Assembly: GCF_018613655.1 (NCBI RefSeq)
Contig: NZ_JAGGPW010000004.1
Coordinates: forward strand, 710,627-774,626
Direction of reading: 5' to 3'
Source of the DNA: Planococcus sp. ISL-109
Lineage (GTDB): Bacteria > Bacillota > Bacilli > Bacillales_A > Planococcaceae
Length of the DNA: 64,000 nt
Shown: positions 1-8,225 of the stretch, piece after piece
Position numbering within the stretch: the stretch's first letter is position 1
How the letters are laid out: each line of letters begins with the position of its first letter
The notes under the pieces: generated by a model
Seen by the model: only the letters and a program-made list of their open reading frames with translations
Told to the model about the DNA's origin: nothing
The model's database searches: none
Translations under genes and position numbers: made by a program

Positions 1-571
1 AGTCATCAACTGTATCCATATCCAAGCCTTTTTTGTTAATGATCATTGCTTTTGGAAATAAGTGTCCAGAAGCGGAAGCAGGATCTGCATACGCCATCGA
101 TTTTCCTTCAGCGTCATCCAAGTTTTCAATCCCTGATTCTTCCAGTGCAATAAACTGCGCAGTATACCCAAGATTATCGGCATCTTCTGTGCCTACTGCA
201 ATTGCTTCTGCACCTGCACGCTCATGTGCTAGGACATAAGCGAAAGGCCCAAATCCTGATCCGTGGATATGGCCATTCGCCATCGCTTCGACAAGCGCTG
301 TGTAATCCTGTCCTACGAAAATTTCCACTTCTATCCCAAGTTCATTCTCCAAATATGTACCCATGTCTTCAAATCGATCAGATAACTGCTCTTGATCCTC
401 TGTCGGCAAGACGCCAAACACAAATTTATCCGGCCAGTTTTCTTTTCCTGTATCTCCAGATGCTGATGCTGAACCTTCACTTTCTGTTTCCGTATCACCC
501 GCATCATCTCCACAAGCTGCCAACACTAGCATTAGAATTCCGAGCAACATGAACCAAGTAAATCGCTTCAT
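1..571 (-). CDS. phnD: PhnD phosphonate ABC transporter substrate-binding lipoprotein (3' end cut by window edge)
   Basis: This would be the extracytoplasmic binding protein that delivers phosphonates or phosphite to a PhnCDE importer. Reading down from the ATG at 571, the protein opens with a short basic stretch, a hydrophobic segment and the lipobox LAAC. An acidic Gly/Ser/Glu linker and a PhnD-type domain follow, with motifs such as FGVLPTE, the GSGFGPFAYV region and YADPASASG. About 190 codons are visible and the frame is still open at base 1. It starts 230 bp after the PHP gene, so it may have its own promoter. phnE and phnC are not in the window and would be expected further left. Confidence 0.9.
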   Translation of the reverse strand, partial: MKRFTWFMLLGILMLVLAACGDDAGDTETESEGSASASGDTGKENWPDKFVFGVLPTEDQEQLSDRFEDMGTYLENELGIEVEIFVGQDYTALVEAMANGHIHGSGFGPFAYVLAHERAGAEAIAVGTEDADNLGYTAQFIALEESGIENLDDAEGKSMAYADPASASGHLFPKAMIINKKGLDMDTVDD

Positions 572-801
572 TCAGTAAGCCTCCTAAGATAATTTTTCTA
601 ACAGGTTCATTGTAATTGCTAAATGTAAATTTAAGACTCATGTTATGTATAGCTCACATTAAGGTTTGTAAATCTATTTAATATCTAAAATTTCTCACCA
701 ACTAAACCGGATTAACTGATATGAACACGCGCCGCTGCTTCTTCAGTTATATTGGAACAGACTCAAAAAAAAACCCGGAAAAATTGAAATTCACAGAAAC
801 T
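572..801. other. Intergenic region between the PHP gene and phnD
   Basis: About 230 bp, AT-rich, without a credible reading frame. It should hold the end of the phnGHIJKML-PHP transcript and any phnD promoter. I see no strong hairpin-plus-T-run terminator and no copy of the 17-bp palindrome found in front of phnG. Confidence 0.4.
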
Positions 802-1623
802 TTATAGACCCTTAAAGGTATTTACGGCAACTGGACTGGTAATGTCGCCTATTTTGGCCGCTGCGCCGAATGTTCCATGGTTATCACTGCCACCGGTCAT
901 CACTAAGCCAAATGCCTCAGCAAGCATCTCCACTTTCTGGTGGTCATCCGCTGAATGGTCGAAGTGGTTTCGTTCGATGCCATCAAGCCCCACACGCACG
1001 AGCTCCGGAATCAATTCAAAAGAATCGAGCTGACCGGGATGGGCCACAACCGCAAGTCCTCTGTCCGCCTTGATTGCTTTTACTGCTTCAAAAACATCGA
1101 TATAGTCAATATCACCTGCGGCTGGGCCCAGTCCTTTGAACAAGCTTTTGTAAAGCCGCTGATATTCCGGAGATGAATAGTCTGCTTGCGTCAACTCTTT
1201 CATGATGTGTTGTTTGTAAACAGTTCTTGACGGAAATGCCGATGCAATAACTGCGTCGATATCCAAGTTGTATCCTGCCGCTTTGATCTGCTCCATTTGC
1301 CAAAGGGAATGGTGATGGCGCCTTTCGAGCAACTTGTCGCAATGCTCTTTAATATGTAAAGCAGCTGGATGATACTCATAGCCGAGAACGTGCACTTTCC
1401 GCTGTCGTTTAAAATCATAAGCCGATATCTCGATTCCGGGCACAGCTTTGATGCCATATGATGAGGACAGGGCCTTTATTTCAAGCCAACCTGCTACAGT
1501 GTCGTGATCCACAAAACTTATGGCTTCAACACCGGCTGTTTTCGCCCGCCTCAAAACCGCTTCGACTGAATCAGATCCGTCGGAATAATGGCTATGGACA
1601 TGTAAATCAGCTTTCAACGCCAA
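802..1623 (-). CDS. PHP-domain phosphoesterase of the C-P lyase operon (PhnPP-like)
   Basis: A 273-aa PHP-family metal-dependent phosphoesterase. Metal-ligand motifs are in order: DLHVHSHYSDG near residue 6, VDHDTVAGW near 38, PGIEISA, VAHPGQ in the second half, and GSDNHG near the C-terminus. A PHP enzyme from Eggerthella lenta opens 5-phosphoribosyl 1,2-cyclic phosphate, the C-P lyase product, and removes the 2-phosphate to give ribose 5-phosphate. Position as last gene of the operon suggests the same job, in place of PhnP. The start is a TTG, at 1623 or alternatively 1617, inside the end of phnL (17-bp overlap), so translation is probably coupled. Family is sure; substrate is inferred from context. 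Confidence 0.85.
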   Translation of the reverse strand: MALKADLHVHSHYSDGSDSVEAVLRRAKTAGVEAISFVDHDTVAGWLEIKALSSSYGIKAVPGIEISAYDFKRQRKVHVLGYEYHPAALHIKEHCDKLLERRHHHSLWQMEQIKAAGYNLDIDAVIASAFPSRTVYKQHIMKELTQADYSSPEYQRLYKSLFKGLGPAAGDIDYIDVFEAVKAIKADRGLAVVAHPGQLDSFELIPELVRVGLDGIERNHFDHSADDHQKVEMLAEAFGLVMTGGSDNHGTFGAAAKIGDITSPVAVNTFKGL

Positions 1624-2317
1624 TACCTACTTCTCGTCTTGGATGCATATCGTATACCTTGTCGCATAGCACTTCCATGAACTCAATGTCGTGAAAAATC
1701 CCCACCAGCGTAGTGCCATTGCTCTTAAGCTTTTCAATGATTTCACGCACTTTGATTTTGGAATGCTGATCGAGGCTGGCCGTGGGCTCATCGAGCAACA
1801 GCAAGCGCGGTTTCTTGACCGTGGCCATAGCGATATTCAAGCGCAGCTTTTCTCCGCCGGAAAAGGTTTTTGGATAGCTATCCCATAATTTTGGTTCCAG
1901 TTCAAAATGAGTCAATGCTTTTTCCGCTTCCCTCTGTGCCATATCCTCAGTTTCACCCATCTCAAGCAAGGTATTCGTCACCAGTTGGCGGCATGTCGTC
2001 CTTGGCATCACATTCAAAAATTGTGAGACATAACCGATTTCGAATTTGCGCAAGTACAGCATCTGCCTCTCAGCTATTCGGGAAAGATCAACCAACCCAT
2101 ATTTTTCTGAATCATAAAGAATCTTGCCTGCATCCGGTAAATAGGTGCGATAAATACTTTTCAAAATGGTGGATTTTCCGCTGCCACTTTTTCCAACGAT
2201 GCCGATAAATTCCCCAGCTTCCAATGAGAAGTGGATGTCTTTGATTGCGGGCATCGTTTTATCCAAATGATGAATAGTGAAGCTCTTGCCGAATCCTGTT
2301 ACTTCCAACATTGACAT
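1607..2317 (-). CDS. phnL: PhnL, C-P lyase ABC-type ATPase
   Basis: A 236-aa ATPase of the C-P lyase system. It has Walker A GKSGSGKST near residue 42, the signature FSGGEKLR and Walker B LLLLDEPTASLD, with no membrane segment. In Escherichia coli PhnL associates with the PhnGHIJ core and is needed in vivo; it is not a transporter subunit. The ATG at 2317 follows a strong GAGGAGG site. It sits 24 bp after phnM and overlaps the PHP gene. Confidence 0.93.
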   Translation of the reverse strand: MSMLEVTGFGKSFTIHHLDKTMPAIKDIHFSLEAGEFIGIVGKSGSGKSTILKSIYRTYLPDAGKILYDSEKYGLVDLSRIAERQMLYLRKFEIGYVSQFLNVMPRTTCRQLVTNTLLEMGETEDMAQREAEKALTHFELEPKLWDSYPKTFSGGEKLRLNIAMATVKKPRLLLLDEPTASLDQHSKIKVREIIEKLKSNGTTLVGIFHDIEFMEVLCDKVYDMHPRREVGIGVES

Positions 2318-2341
2318 GGTGTTTCCTCCTCTCGAAATGAA

Positions 2342-3523
2342 TTATTTCACACGGTAATTGGTGGTCGTGATCAAAGTCCCATTGACCATAGTAGCGGTCA
2401 GCATGGGGTAGCCATCTTCCATCCGTTCAATTACGAGAATGTCCGCTTTTTTGCCAGCACGGATGGAACCCAATTCATGGTCCAACTGAACCGCTTTTGC
2501 CGGATTCAAGGTCACCATCATGAACATGGCATGCAAGTCGTTGCCATATTTCTCATGGAGATCAAAAATAGCATGGAGCAAAGCAGCCGGGTAATAATCA
2601 CTACAAAGAATGTCCATACAGCCAAGTCCAATCGCTTCAGCAGCTGACAAGTTTCCAGAATGGGATCCGCCAAGCATGACATTAGGCGCACCAGCTATGG
2701 TATATAGCCCCAACTGTTTCGCTTTCGTCGCCACTTCAAGTGTGATCGGAAATTCGCTGATTGTGGTGCCAAAGCTTTTTACCAAATCCAGTTTCTTGCA
2801 ATCGTCGTCATCATGGGACGCAACGGCTATCCCTCTGGCCAACGCGATGTCTGCCACTTCCTTGATTTTTTCAGTTGTCAGAAATTCCGTACTCTGGCGC
2901 TCCGCAATCAGGACATTGACATCTGCATCGGAAATATTACGGTAGCCTTTTAATGTTTCGCGATAGACTTCTAGATTGCGGTATTGGCCTTGCCCCGGTG
3001 TATGGTCCATGAATGACAGCAAATGGACTTTGCCTTCTTCGATATTTCTTACGAGCTGGCCGACTTCGCCGATATTGTCGATTTCAAACCGTGCATGGAG
3101 GCGGTGGCGGATCAGGTGCAGACGGTTGTGTGTTGCGTCGATGGCGTCCACCATGCGTTGAATATTATTCGGATTGCGCATCGGTTTATGGGAAAATGCA
3201 TCTTCCTTGTAAAACGACAGGGAATGAAACATTGTCGTGATGCCGTGGCTGATCAGAATTTTTTCCGCTTCCCGCAGGCTGATGTCAAAATCCATCATGC
3301 TAGTCGGACGTGGAGATGCAATCGTTTCAATATAGTCTGAGTGGATATCGATAAAACCCGGAGAAATAAAACCTCCGCTTGCATCAATCAATTGCGCATC
3401 GGGATAATTCACGACTTGCTGTTCGAGAATGATTTGTTGAATCGTTTCACCTTCAATAATGACGGCGTGGCCTTCTAAAATAGCAGTTTCCGTTATGACT
3501 TTCCCATTATGGATAATATACAA
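2342..3523 (-). CDS. phnM: PhnM, RPnTP diphosphatase (amidohydrolase superfamily)
   Basis: A 393-aa amidohydrolase-superfamily protein. It hydrolyses alpha-D-ribose 1-methylphosphonate 5-triphosphate to the 5-phosphate and pyrophosphate, the step before C-P bond cleavage. Visible features are the metal-site segment GFIDIHSDYIE near residue 57, SHDDDD near residue 240 and a C-terminal beta-sandwich segment (GKKADILVIE). The start is TTG at 3523, supported by AGGAGG eight bases upstream; no ATG nearby fits better. Length is close to the usual 375-390 aa. Its place between phnK and phnL is normal for a phn operon. Confidence 0.93.
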   Translation of the reverse strand: MYIIHNGKVITETAILEGHAVIIEGETIQQIILEQQVVNYPDAQLIDASGGFISPGFIDIHSDYIETIASPRPTSMMDFDISLREAEKILISHGITTMFHSLSFYKEDAFSHKPMRNPNNIQRMVDAIDATHNRLHLIRHRLHARFEIDNIGEVGQLVRNIEEGKVHLLSFMDHTPGQGQYRNLEVYRETLKGYRNISDADVNVLIAERQSTEFLTTEKIKEVADIALARGIAVASHDDDDCKKLDLVKSFGTTISEFPITLEVATKAKQLGLYTIAGAPNVMLGGSHSGNLSAAEAIGLGCMDILCSDYYPAALLHAIFDLHEKYGNDLHAMFMMVTLNPAKAVQLDHELGSIRAGKKADILVIERMEDGYPMLTATMVNGTLITTTNYRVK

Positions 3524-3536
3524 AGCACCGAACCTC

Positions 3537-4376
3537 CTAAAGTAATGAATAGACCAATTGCTGCGTATAGTGATGCTGAGGGTCTTCCAACACTTGGTCT
3601 GTCAACCCTTGTTCGATGATTTCGCCATTCAGCATGACAACTGTGCGATCCGCAAGCATACGAATCACTGCCAAATCATGCGATACGACCACCATGCTGA
3701 TTCCCAGGTCGCGCTGGATTTTCTTAATCAGGTCCAAAACATTCGCCTGGACCGACAAATCGAGTCCCGTGGTGACTTCATCCAAAAATAGGATCGGGGG
3801 ATTGTTCGATAAAGCCTTTGCGATCTGCACGCGCTGCTGCATGCCGCCAGAGAAATTGCGCGGTTCTTCTTTCATGCGATGGAGGGGGATCTGGACGTTT
3901 TCCAATAGCCTCTTGCCTGTTGCTTCCATTTCATCGACACGGCGGCTGCCGGCAGCGATCAATTTTTCAGCAATATTCCCAATAGAGGAAAAGTCCATTT
4001 TCAGCCCATGAATCGGATTTTGGTACACCATGCCGAAATCATGGTTGCGAATGGCACGCTTTTGTTGGGAAGATAAGCCAAAGACATTTTCACCGGCAAG
4101 ATGCGGCACATTGATGCTTGCCGCTCCTGCCGTTACGTCGGTATCGAAATAAAGGCATTGCATCAAAGTCGACTTGCCGCTGCCGCTTTCTCCCACAACT
4201 CCGAGGATTTCACCGGCATATAAATCAAGTGACACATCCCGAACTGCGTATACAGTGCCGCAAGATGTACAGAAGTTTTTTTCTAAATGATCCGCATCCA
4301 AATCAGTGCAATGAGAACAACCTGGACCGAATTGTTTATGCAAATTTCGGACTTGTAAAATCGGTGTTTCATCCAT
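3537..4376 (-). CDS. phnK: PhnK, C-P lyase ABC-type ATPase with a four-cysteine insertion
   Basis: A 279-aa ATPase that binds the PhnJ subunits of the C-P lyase core. It has Walker A GESGSGKST, signature FSGGMQQR and Walker B ILFLDEVTTGLD. Between the first two strands it carries an extra segment with C20-X2-C23 and C36-X2-C39, which looks like a small zinc ribbon. As I remember the E. coli protein (about 252 aa), it has no such insert. The gene overlaps the end of phnJ by 8 bp. Family assignment is firm; metal binding is inference. Confidence 0.93.
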   Translation of the reverse strand: MDETPILQVRNLHKQFGPGCSHCTDLDADHLEKNFCTSCGTVYAVRDVSLDLYAGEILGVVGESGSGKSTLMQCLYFDTDVTAGAASINVPHLAGENVFGLSSQQKRAIRNHDFGMVYQNPIHGLKMDFSSIGNIAEKLIAAGSRRVDEMEATGKRLLENVQIPLHRMKEEPRNFSGGMQQRVQIAKALSNNPPILFLDEVTTGLDLSVQANVLDLIKKIQRDLGISMVVVSHDLAVIRMLADRTVVMLNGEIIEQGLTDQVLEDPQHHYTQQLVYSLL

Positions 4377-5235
4377 AGACGCTTGCCACCTCCGCCTTTT
4401 GCTGTTTGTTCAGCTGCTCCATGCAGAAACTGGTATCATTGCATTGATGGGTGGTCTTGCCCGTCTCCTGGTCCACCAGTTCATCCATAAACACCCCTTC
4501 CGCTCCGCAAAGATGGCAGTGTATGCCTTCAAAAGATTCTTTTTGGAATGGATAATCTTCGAAAGCGAGCGAGGCAACATCTGTATGCGGAGGGACGGCA
4601 TAAATTTTTTTCTCTCGCCCAGCGCCAAGAAGAATCAGCGCTTCCGATTGATGCATTTTCGGATTGTCAAAGCGCGGAATCGGGCTCGGTGCCATTACAT
4701 AGCGCCCGTTGACGTATACGGGATGATCTGCCGCAGTTGCGGTTTTTCCATACTTCATGATCTGTTCGAACAGCATTAGCCACACGCCGCTGTAATCATC
4801 TTCCGAATGCATGCGTTTTGTCATATATTCTCTGGCTTCCACTGCGCGAAGGGGTTCCGGCATCGGAACTTGGAGCACCAGAATCTGGTCTTTCGTTAAC
4901 GGGACTTCCGGTATGCGGTGGCGGGATTGGATCAAGTCGGCTTTTTCTGTCTGCTCAGTTACTTTGATTCCTGTCGTTTTCTGTACCAGTTTTTTGATGC
5001 TGACGGCATTGACCGATTCATCTGCTCCTTGGTCAATTACTTTTAGCACGTCCTGTTTCCCAATCAACGATAAGGTCAGTTGAAGGCCACCTGTTCCCCA
5101 TCCACGGGCAATGGGCATTTCTCTTGAAGCGAATGGCACTTGATAACCGGGTATTGCCACGGCTTTCAGTGTGGCGCGTCGGATTTCTTTTTTTGAGCCT
5201 TCATCAAAAAAGGCGAAATGTGTATTAGCTTTCAA
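4369..5235 (-). CDS. phnJ: PhnJ, radical-SAM C-P lyase
   Basis: The catalytic subunit that cleaves the carbon-phosphorus bond of alpha-D-ribose 1-methylphosphonate 5-phosphate, giving methane (or another alkane) and the 1,2-cyclic phosphate. The 288-aa protein keeps the unusual cluster motif C-X2-C-X21-C-X5-C near its C-terminus (from CHLCGAEG to NDTSFC), which matches the PhnJ iron-sulphur and radical cysteines. The gly-rich MPIARGWGTGG segment near residue 40 also fits PhnJ. The gene overlaps phnI by 11 bp and phnK by 8 bp, as expected for subunits made together. Confidence 0.96.
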   Translation of the reverse strand: MKANTHFAFFDEGSKKEIRRATLKAVAIPGYQVPFASREMPIARGWGTGGLQLTLSLIGKQDVLKVIDQGADESVNAVSIKKLVQKTTGIKVTEQTEKADLIQSRHRIPEVPLTKDQILVLQVPMPEPLRAVEAREYMTKRMHSEDDYSGVWLMLFEQIMKYGKTATAADHPVYVNGRYVMAPSPIPRFDNPKMHQSEALILLGAGREKKIYAVPPHTDVASLAFEDYPFQKESFEGIHCHLCGAEGVFMDELVDQETGKTTHQCNDTSFCMEQLNKQQKAEVASVYG

Positions 5236-6340
5236 TCGGCTGCACTCCTTTTTTCACCTGCCGGATACTGTCCAGCTTGGATTGGAACGTTACGTAATGC
5301 GGCATTTTCAAGTGGGAGATAAACCCGGTGGATTCTACCGAATCGATATGAAGCAAGACGAATTCTTCGTCATGGGTCGGAAAATCCACATCGGTATGTT
5401 CCAGGCATTGATCCAGGATGCTCATTGCAATGGCCTTGGTTTCGTTTTGCCCGTAACAGGCACCGTAGCCAATCTCAAAATCCAATTCATCTTCATTGTT
5501 GTCATTTTTCACTTTTACCGGCACAAACGATTCCACTTCCGTGACACGGATTTCGCCGATATAAAATTCGTCGTCACTGTCCTGTTCCACTGCGTTCGGA
5601 TATTCCAAGTAAATCGGAATCCTGCCGACGCGTACTTCTCCGACTGTCGGATGAACCTGGCCGTACCCACGAAGTGAAGCATAGCCGAGTGATGTGACTG
5701 CGCCGGTCTGACCGCGAGTCAAAATTTGCAGCCTGGCGCTGCGGCTGGATGGAAATTGCAAGCTCTTTTTGGTGACATCATTCGGTACGGCGTTGTTTTT
5801 TTCATGTGTTTCAAACAAGCCTTCTTGACGGAGATAGTCGACCACTTTGGGGAAATAAACCAGTTCCTGAGCTGTTTCAACGTTCTTAAACTGTTTTTTG
5901 TACTCGGCCAACCAGCTTTGGACAGAATTCGGCTGTTCTTCCAGCAAATCAAAATCCAGCAATCGGTGCGTATAGTCATATGTTGCACCGAGAAGCTGTC
6001 CTCCTGGGATGTCCTTGAAACTCGCAGAAATTCTTCTTTCAACAAACATTGTTTCTGCTTCGACTGTCTGGCTGTAATATTGGCGCGGCAAAGTCGAACG
6101 GTGCGCGCGCATCAAAAATACAGCTTCCTCCATACTGCCTGTTGCCTGTTTAATGGCGAGCGCAGCCAGTTCGGGCGAATACAGGCTCGCTTCTGACATG
6201 ACTTGATCAATCATGCCGCGCATGGAAGACAGAATGGTTTTGATCTCCACTATCTCTTCGTCCTTCAAGCGTTCGTATTTCAGGCGTTGAGTAGATGCTT
6301 CAATTGCACGGGTGCCGCCTTTTACAGGTACATAACCCAT
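5225..6340 (-). CDS. phnI: PhnI, C-P lyase core subunit
   Basis: A 371-aa core subunit. With PhnG, PhnH and PhnL, PhnI couples phosphonate to ATP at ribose C1' with release of adenine; alone it acts as a purine nucleosidase. The family N-terminus MGYVPVKGGTRAIEAS is intact, and the C-terminal part has the conserved GYGACYGQNETKAIAM and LPHYVTFQSKLD-like segments. The ATG at 6340 follows the phnH stop directly, with GAGGTGGAG at the end of phnH serving as ribosome binding site. Length is close to the family norm of about 355-370 aa. Confidence 0.95.
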   Translation of the reverse strand: MGYVPVKGGTRAIEASTQRLKYERLKDEEIVEIKTILSSMRGMIDQVMSEASLYSPELAALAIKQATGSMEEAVFLMRAHRSTLPRQYYSQTVEAETMFVERRISASFKDIPGGQLLGATYDYTHRLLDFDLLEEQPNSVQSWLAEYKKQFKNVETAQELVYFPKVVDYLRQEGLFETHEKNNAVPNDVTKKSLQFPSSRSARLQILTRGQTGAVTSLGYASLRGYGQVHPTVGEVRVGRIPIYLEYPNAVEQDSDDEFYIGEIRVTEVESFVPVKVKNDNNEDELDFEIGYGACYGQNETKAIAMSILDQCLEHTDVDFPTHDEEFVLLHIDSVESTGFISHLKMPHYVTFQSKLDSIRQVKKGVQPIES

Positions 6341-6934
6341 TTACTCCACCTCCGTCTCTGTTACTGAAGTCGTACGGGGAATGCAAGCGACATTTAGATT
6401 ATCGTCCACAAAAATCAAGTCTATACCCATCGGATATTCTTTAATCCGGCTGCGGCGGGATTGCCAAAAGACATCTGGCATCCCGGTTTGGAGATGGGCA
6501 TGATGTTCGATTCCCGGTCCCGACAACATCAAATTTCCTGTTTCAGTATGCCGATTGCTTTCAATAATCCACGTGGATGAAAGCTGGGGATCGATGAGAT
6601 TGCCTATTTTGCATAGCTGCATCGCCTGAGAAACTGCTTGTTTGCTGTCGCTTTCTAAAATGATGATAAAATCCGCCTCTTCAATGGGTGCGTATTTGGC
6701 TGAGGTATATTCCGATATTCTCTCAATCAGCCGTCCATTTTCCGCCAGAATATGAAACGTGACTTCAGCATCCAACAATGTCATCGCACACAGCATCGTT
6801 GCTTTTTTGCAAGGTTGCTCATAGTCTAGCTCTTTCGCCTCCTTCTCGAGACTAGAGAGGGTTCCCGGTCGCGACATGCTGTGCAAGATTTTTCGGTAGA
6901 CTTGCTGCAAATCATGTATTTGATCAATCGCCAT
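6341..6934 (-). CDS. phnH: PhnH, C-P lyase core subunit
   Basis: A 197-aa subunit of the PhnGHIJ complex. The N-terminal part contains YRKILHSMSRPGTLSSLE, the family hallmark (RxxLxAMSRPGT). The later LSGPGIEHHAHLQTGMPDVFW and FPMGIDLIFV-type segments also match. PhnH is a structural subunit with a PLP-transferase-like fold but no known catalytic site. The ATG at 6934 follows a CAGGAGAG site. It lies 32 bp after phnG and abuts phnI, so it is cotranscribed. Confidence 0.94.
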   Translation of the reverse strand: MAIDQIHDLQQVYRKILHSMSRPGTLSSLEKEAKELDYEQPCKKATMLCAMTLLDAEVTFHILAENGRLIERISEYTSAKYAPIEEADFIIILESDSKQAVSQAMQLCKIGNLIDPQLSSTWIIESNRHTETGNLMLSGPGIEHHAHLQTGMPDVFWQSRRSRIKEYPMGIDLIFVDDNLNVACIPRTTSVTETEVE

Positions 6935-6966
6935 TTTATCTCTCCTGAAATAGTAGTTTGGTTGGC

Positions 6967-7389
6967 CTAAACTTTCATGGTTTCAAAACTTACTTTTGTT
7001 TCAAACAGTTGTGTCTGCTCACGCACTCTTGCCCGAGCAATCTCTTGTTCCATGTCCAACAACGGCTGTTGCCACGCAGCTGTTTCAGGCAACTGTGCTT
7101 TATAAGCAGCATCGACAATGGCAAGGTTTCGTGAAAGATCTTCTTTCATGCCCGTGACGATCCCGATCCCGATACGGCCTTCAATTTCCACTTTTGTTTC
7201 GGTGATGAGAACTTCACCTAGGTAAAATAATGAGTTTTTCGCAGATTCCCTCATTTTAATCATCGTCATGCCATACTGCGGAGCACTAATTTCCAGGCAT
7301 TCGTATTTTTGAGTAATCGATTCCGCTAATTCTCGGGCTAGACATTCATTCCCTTGAATCATAATTTCAGTTCTTTTGCGTCTTTTCAT
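6967..7389 (-). CDS. phnG: PhnG, C-P lyase core subunit
   Basis: First structural gene of the C-P lyase operon, 140 aa from the ATG at 7389. I chose this start because GAAGGAGG lies nine bases upstream and the protein then opens with MKRRKRTEIMI, as PhnG proteins do. An upstream in-frame start at 7434 would add 15 residues with no ribosome site. The GIGIVTGMKEDLSRNLAIVDAAY region matches PhnG, which carries the conserved GxxxxxGxRxxAE-like core. A leader of about 100 bp with a palindromic operator candidate precedes it. Confidence 0.93.
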   Translation of the reverse strand: MKRRKRTEIMIQGNECLARELAESITQKYECLEISAPQYGMTMIKMRESAKNSLFYLGEVLITETKVEIEGRIGIGIVTGMKEDLSRNLAIVDAAYKAQLPETAAWQQPLLDMEQEIARARVREQTQLFETKVSFETMKV

Positions 7390-7421
7390 ATTCACTGCCT
7401 CCTTCGATACAAGTTCATCGT

Positions 7422-7437
7422 AACTTGTCGCCAAGTT
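7422..7437. promoter_or_regulatory. Inverted repeat AACTTG-N4-CAAGTT in the phnG leader
   Basis: A perfect 6-4-6 dyad about 33 bp upstream of the phnG ATG. It may be a second regulator site or an RNA hairpin in the leader. Its role is unknown; only the symmetry is seen. Confidence 0.4.
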
Positions 7438-7447
7438 GCTGAGTTTT

Positions 7448-7464
7448 AAGCTTTAGTAAAGCTT
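7448..7464. promoter_or_regulatory. 17-bp palindrome AAGCTTTAGTAAAGCTT, candidate GntR operator for phnG
   Basis: A perfect palindrome around a central base, about 60 bp upstream of phnG and right after the regulator gene's terminator. On the minus strand a possible promoter, TTGCGA (7478-7483) with 17 bp to TTTACT, has its -10 inside the palindrome, so a bound repressor would block RNA polymerase. GntR/UTRA regulators of the PhnF type bind dyads of this size. The binding protein is inferred. Confidence 0.55.
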
Positions 7465-7494
7465 ATGTAAATCAGCTTCGCAACTTAAAGAAAT

Positions 7495-7529
7495 AAAAAA
7501 ACAGGCGACAGAAATTTCTCTGTCGCCTG
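7495..7529 (-). terminator. Intrinsic terminator of the regulator/importer operon
   Basis: Stem CAGGCGACAG/CTGTCGCCTG with a short loop, followed on the minus strand by seven T. It separates the GntR gene from phnG, so phnG needs its own promoter. Confidence 0.85.
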
Positions 7530-7535
7530 CAGGGC

Positions 7536-8225
7536 CTAATCCATTGTGACGTCGTATTTGAATTTATCGCTGCGGTATAAGATTTTTGTGTGTTCCAATA
7601 ATTTCCCTTCCTTGGCATCGACACAATCACTTTCTACGATTATGAGCGGCACTAGACTTTTACAGGACAGGAGCTGTTGTTCTTTTAAAGTTGGGAAAGT
7701 AATGCTCAAAAGAGACTGGCGACTTGCAAATTCGGTATATCCCAGCTTGCGATAATAGGCGAACATCGAACGGATTTGACTGCCTTCTTCCTCAATAGCT
7801 GGAAACATCACTTGGCTGACGTATGAATTATGGATAGCAATGGGCTCTCCGTTTATTAGTCGGAGACGCGAAACTCTAAAAACGTCTTCATTTTCATTCA
7901 CATTCAAAGCCTTATAAATTTGTTCATCATAACTGATTTTTTCGCAGCTAATATTTTGTGTTTCCAAGTTATAGCCTGCGAGCTCCATTTTTTCAGTAAA
8001 ACTTTTTTTAGCTGTCAGATGCAACTGGATTTGTATCGATTCTTCTTTTAAATACCTGCCTTTGCCTTGCTTTGAATAGATATAGCCCCGTTCTTCCAGT
8101 TTTAACAGAGCATTACGGACAGTCATCCGAGGCACCCCGAATTTATCGGCAAGCTCATTTTCGGAGGGAAGTTTTTCGCCATATTTGAACTTTTTTGAAG
8201 TGATTTGCTGCATTAATTCGTCCAA
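7536..8225 (-). CDS. GntR/UTRA-family (HutC/PhnF type) transcriptional regulator
   Basis: A repressor-type protein of about 229 aa. It has an N-terminal winged helix-turn-helix (KLPSENELADKFGVPRMTVRNALLKLEE split over residues 19-46) and a C-terminal UTRA ligand-binding domain (VFRVSRLRLINGEPIAIHNSYV, RQSLLSITFPT). Position between a phosphonate-type importer and phnG points to control by a phosphonate or an intermediate. The start is uncertain: a TTG at 8225 is the first standard start, but AGGAGG at 8260-8265 would instead place translation at ATT 8255 or ATC 8252, adding about 9-10 residues and completing the usual N-terminal helix. Confidence 0.88.
   Translation of the reverse strand: MDELMQQITSKKFKYGEKLPSENELADKFGVPRMTVRNALLKLEERGYIYSKQGKGRYLKEESIQIQLHLTAKKSFTEKMELAGYNLETQNISCEKISYDEQIYKALNVNENEDVFRVSRLRLINGEPIAIHNSYVSQVMFPAIEEEGSQIRSMFAYYRKLGYTEFASRQSLLSITFPTLKEQQLLSCKSLVPLIIVESDCVDAKEGKLLEHTKILYRSDKFKYDVTMD

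Noticed and set aside
5171-5677. A 168-codon plus-strand frame
   Set aside because: It lies opposite phnI/phnJ and has no ribosome site or recognisable motif.
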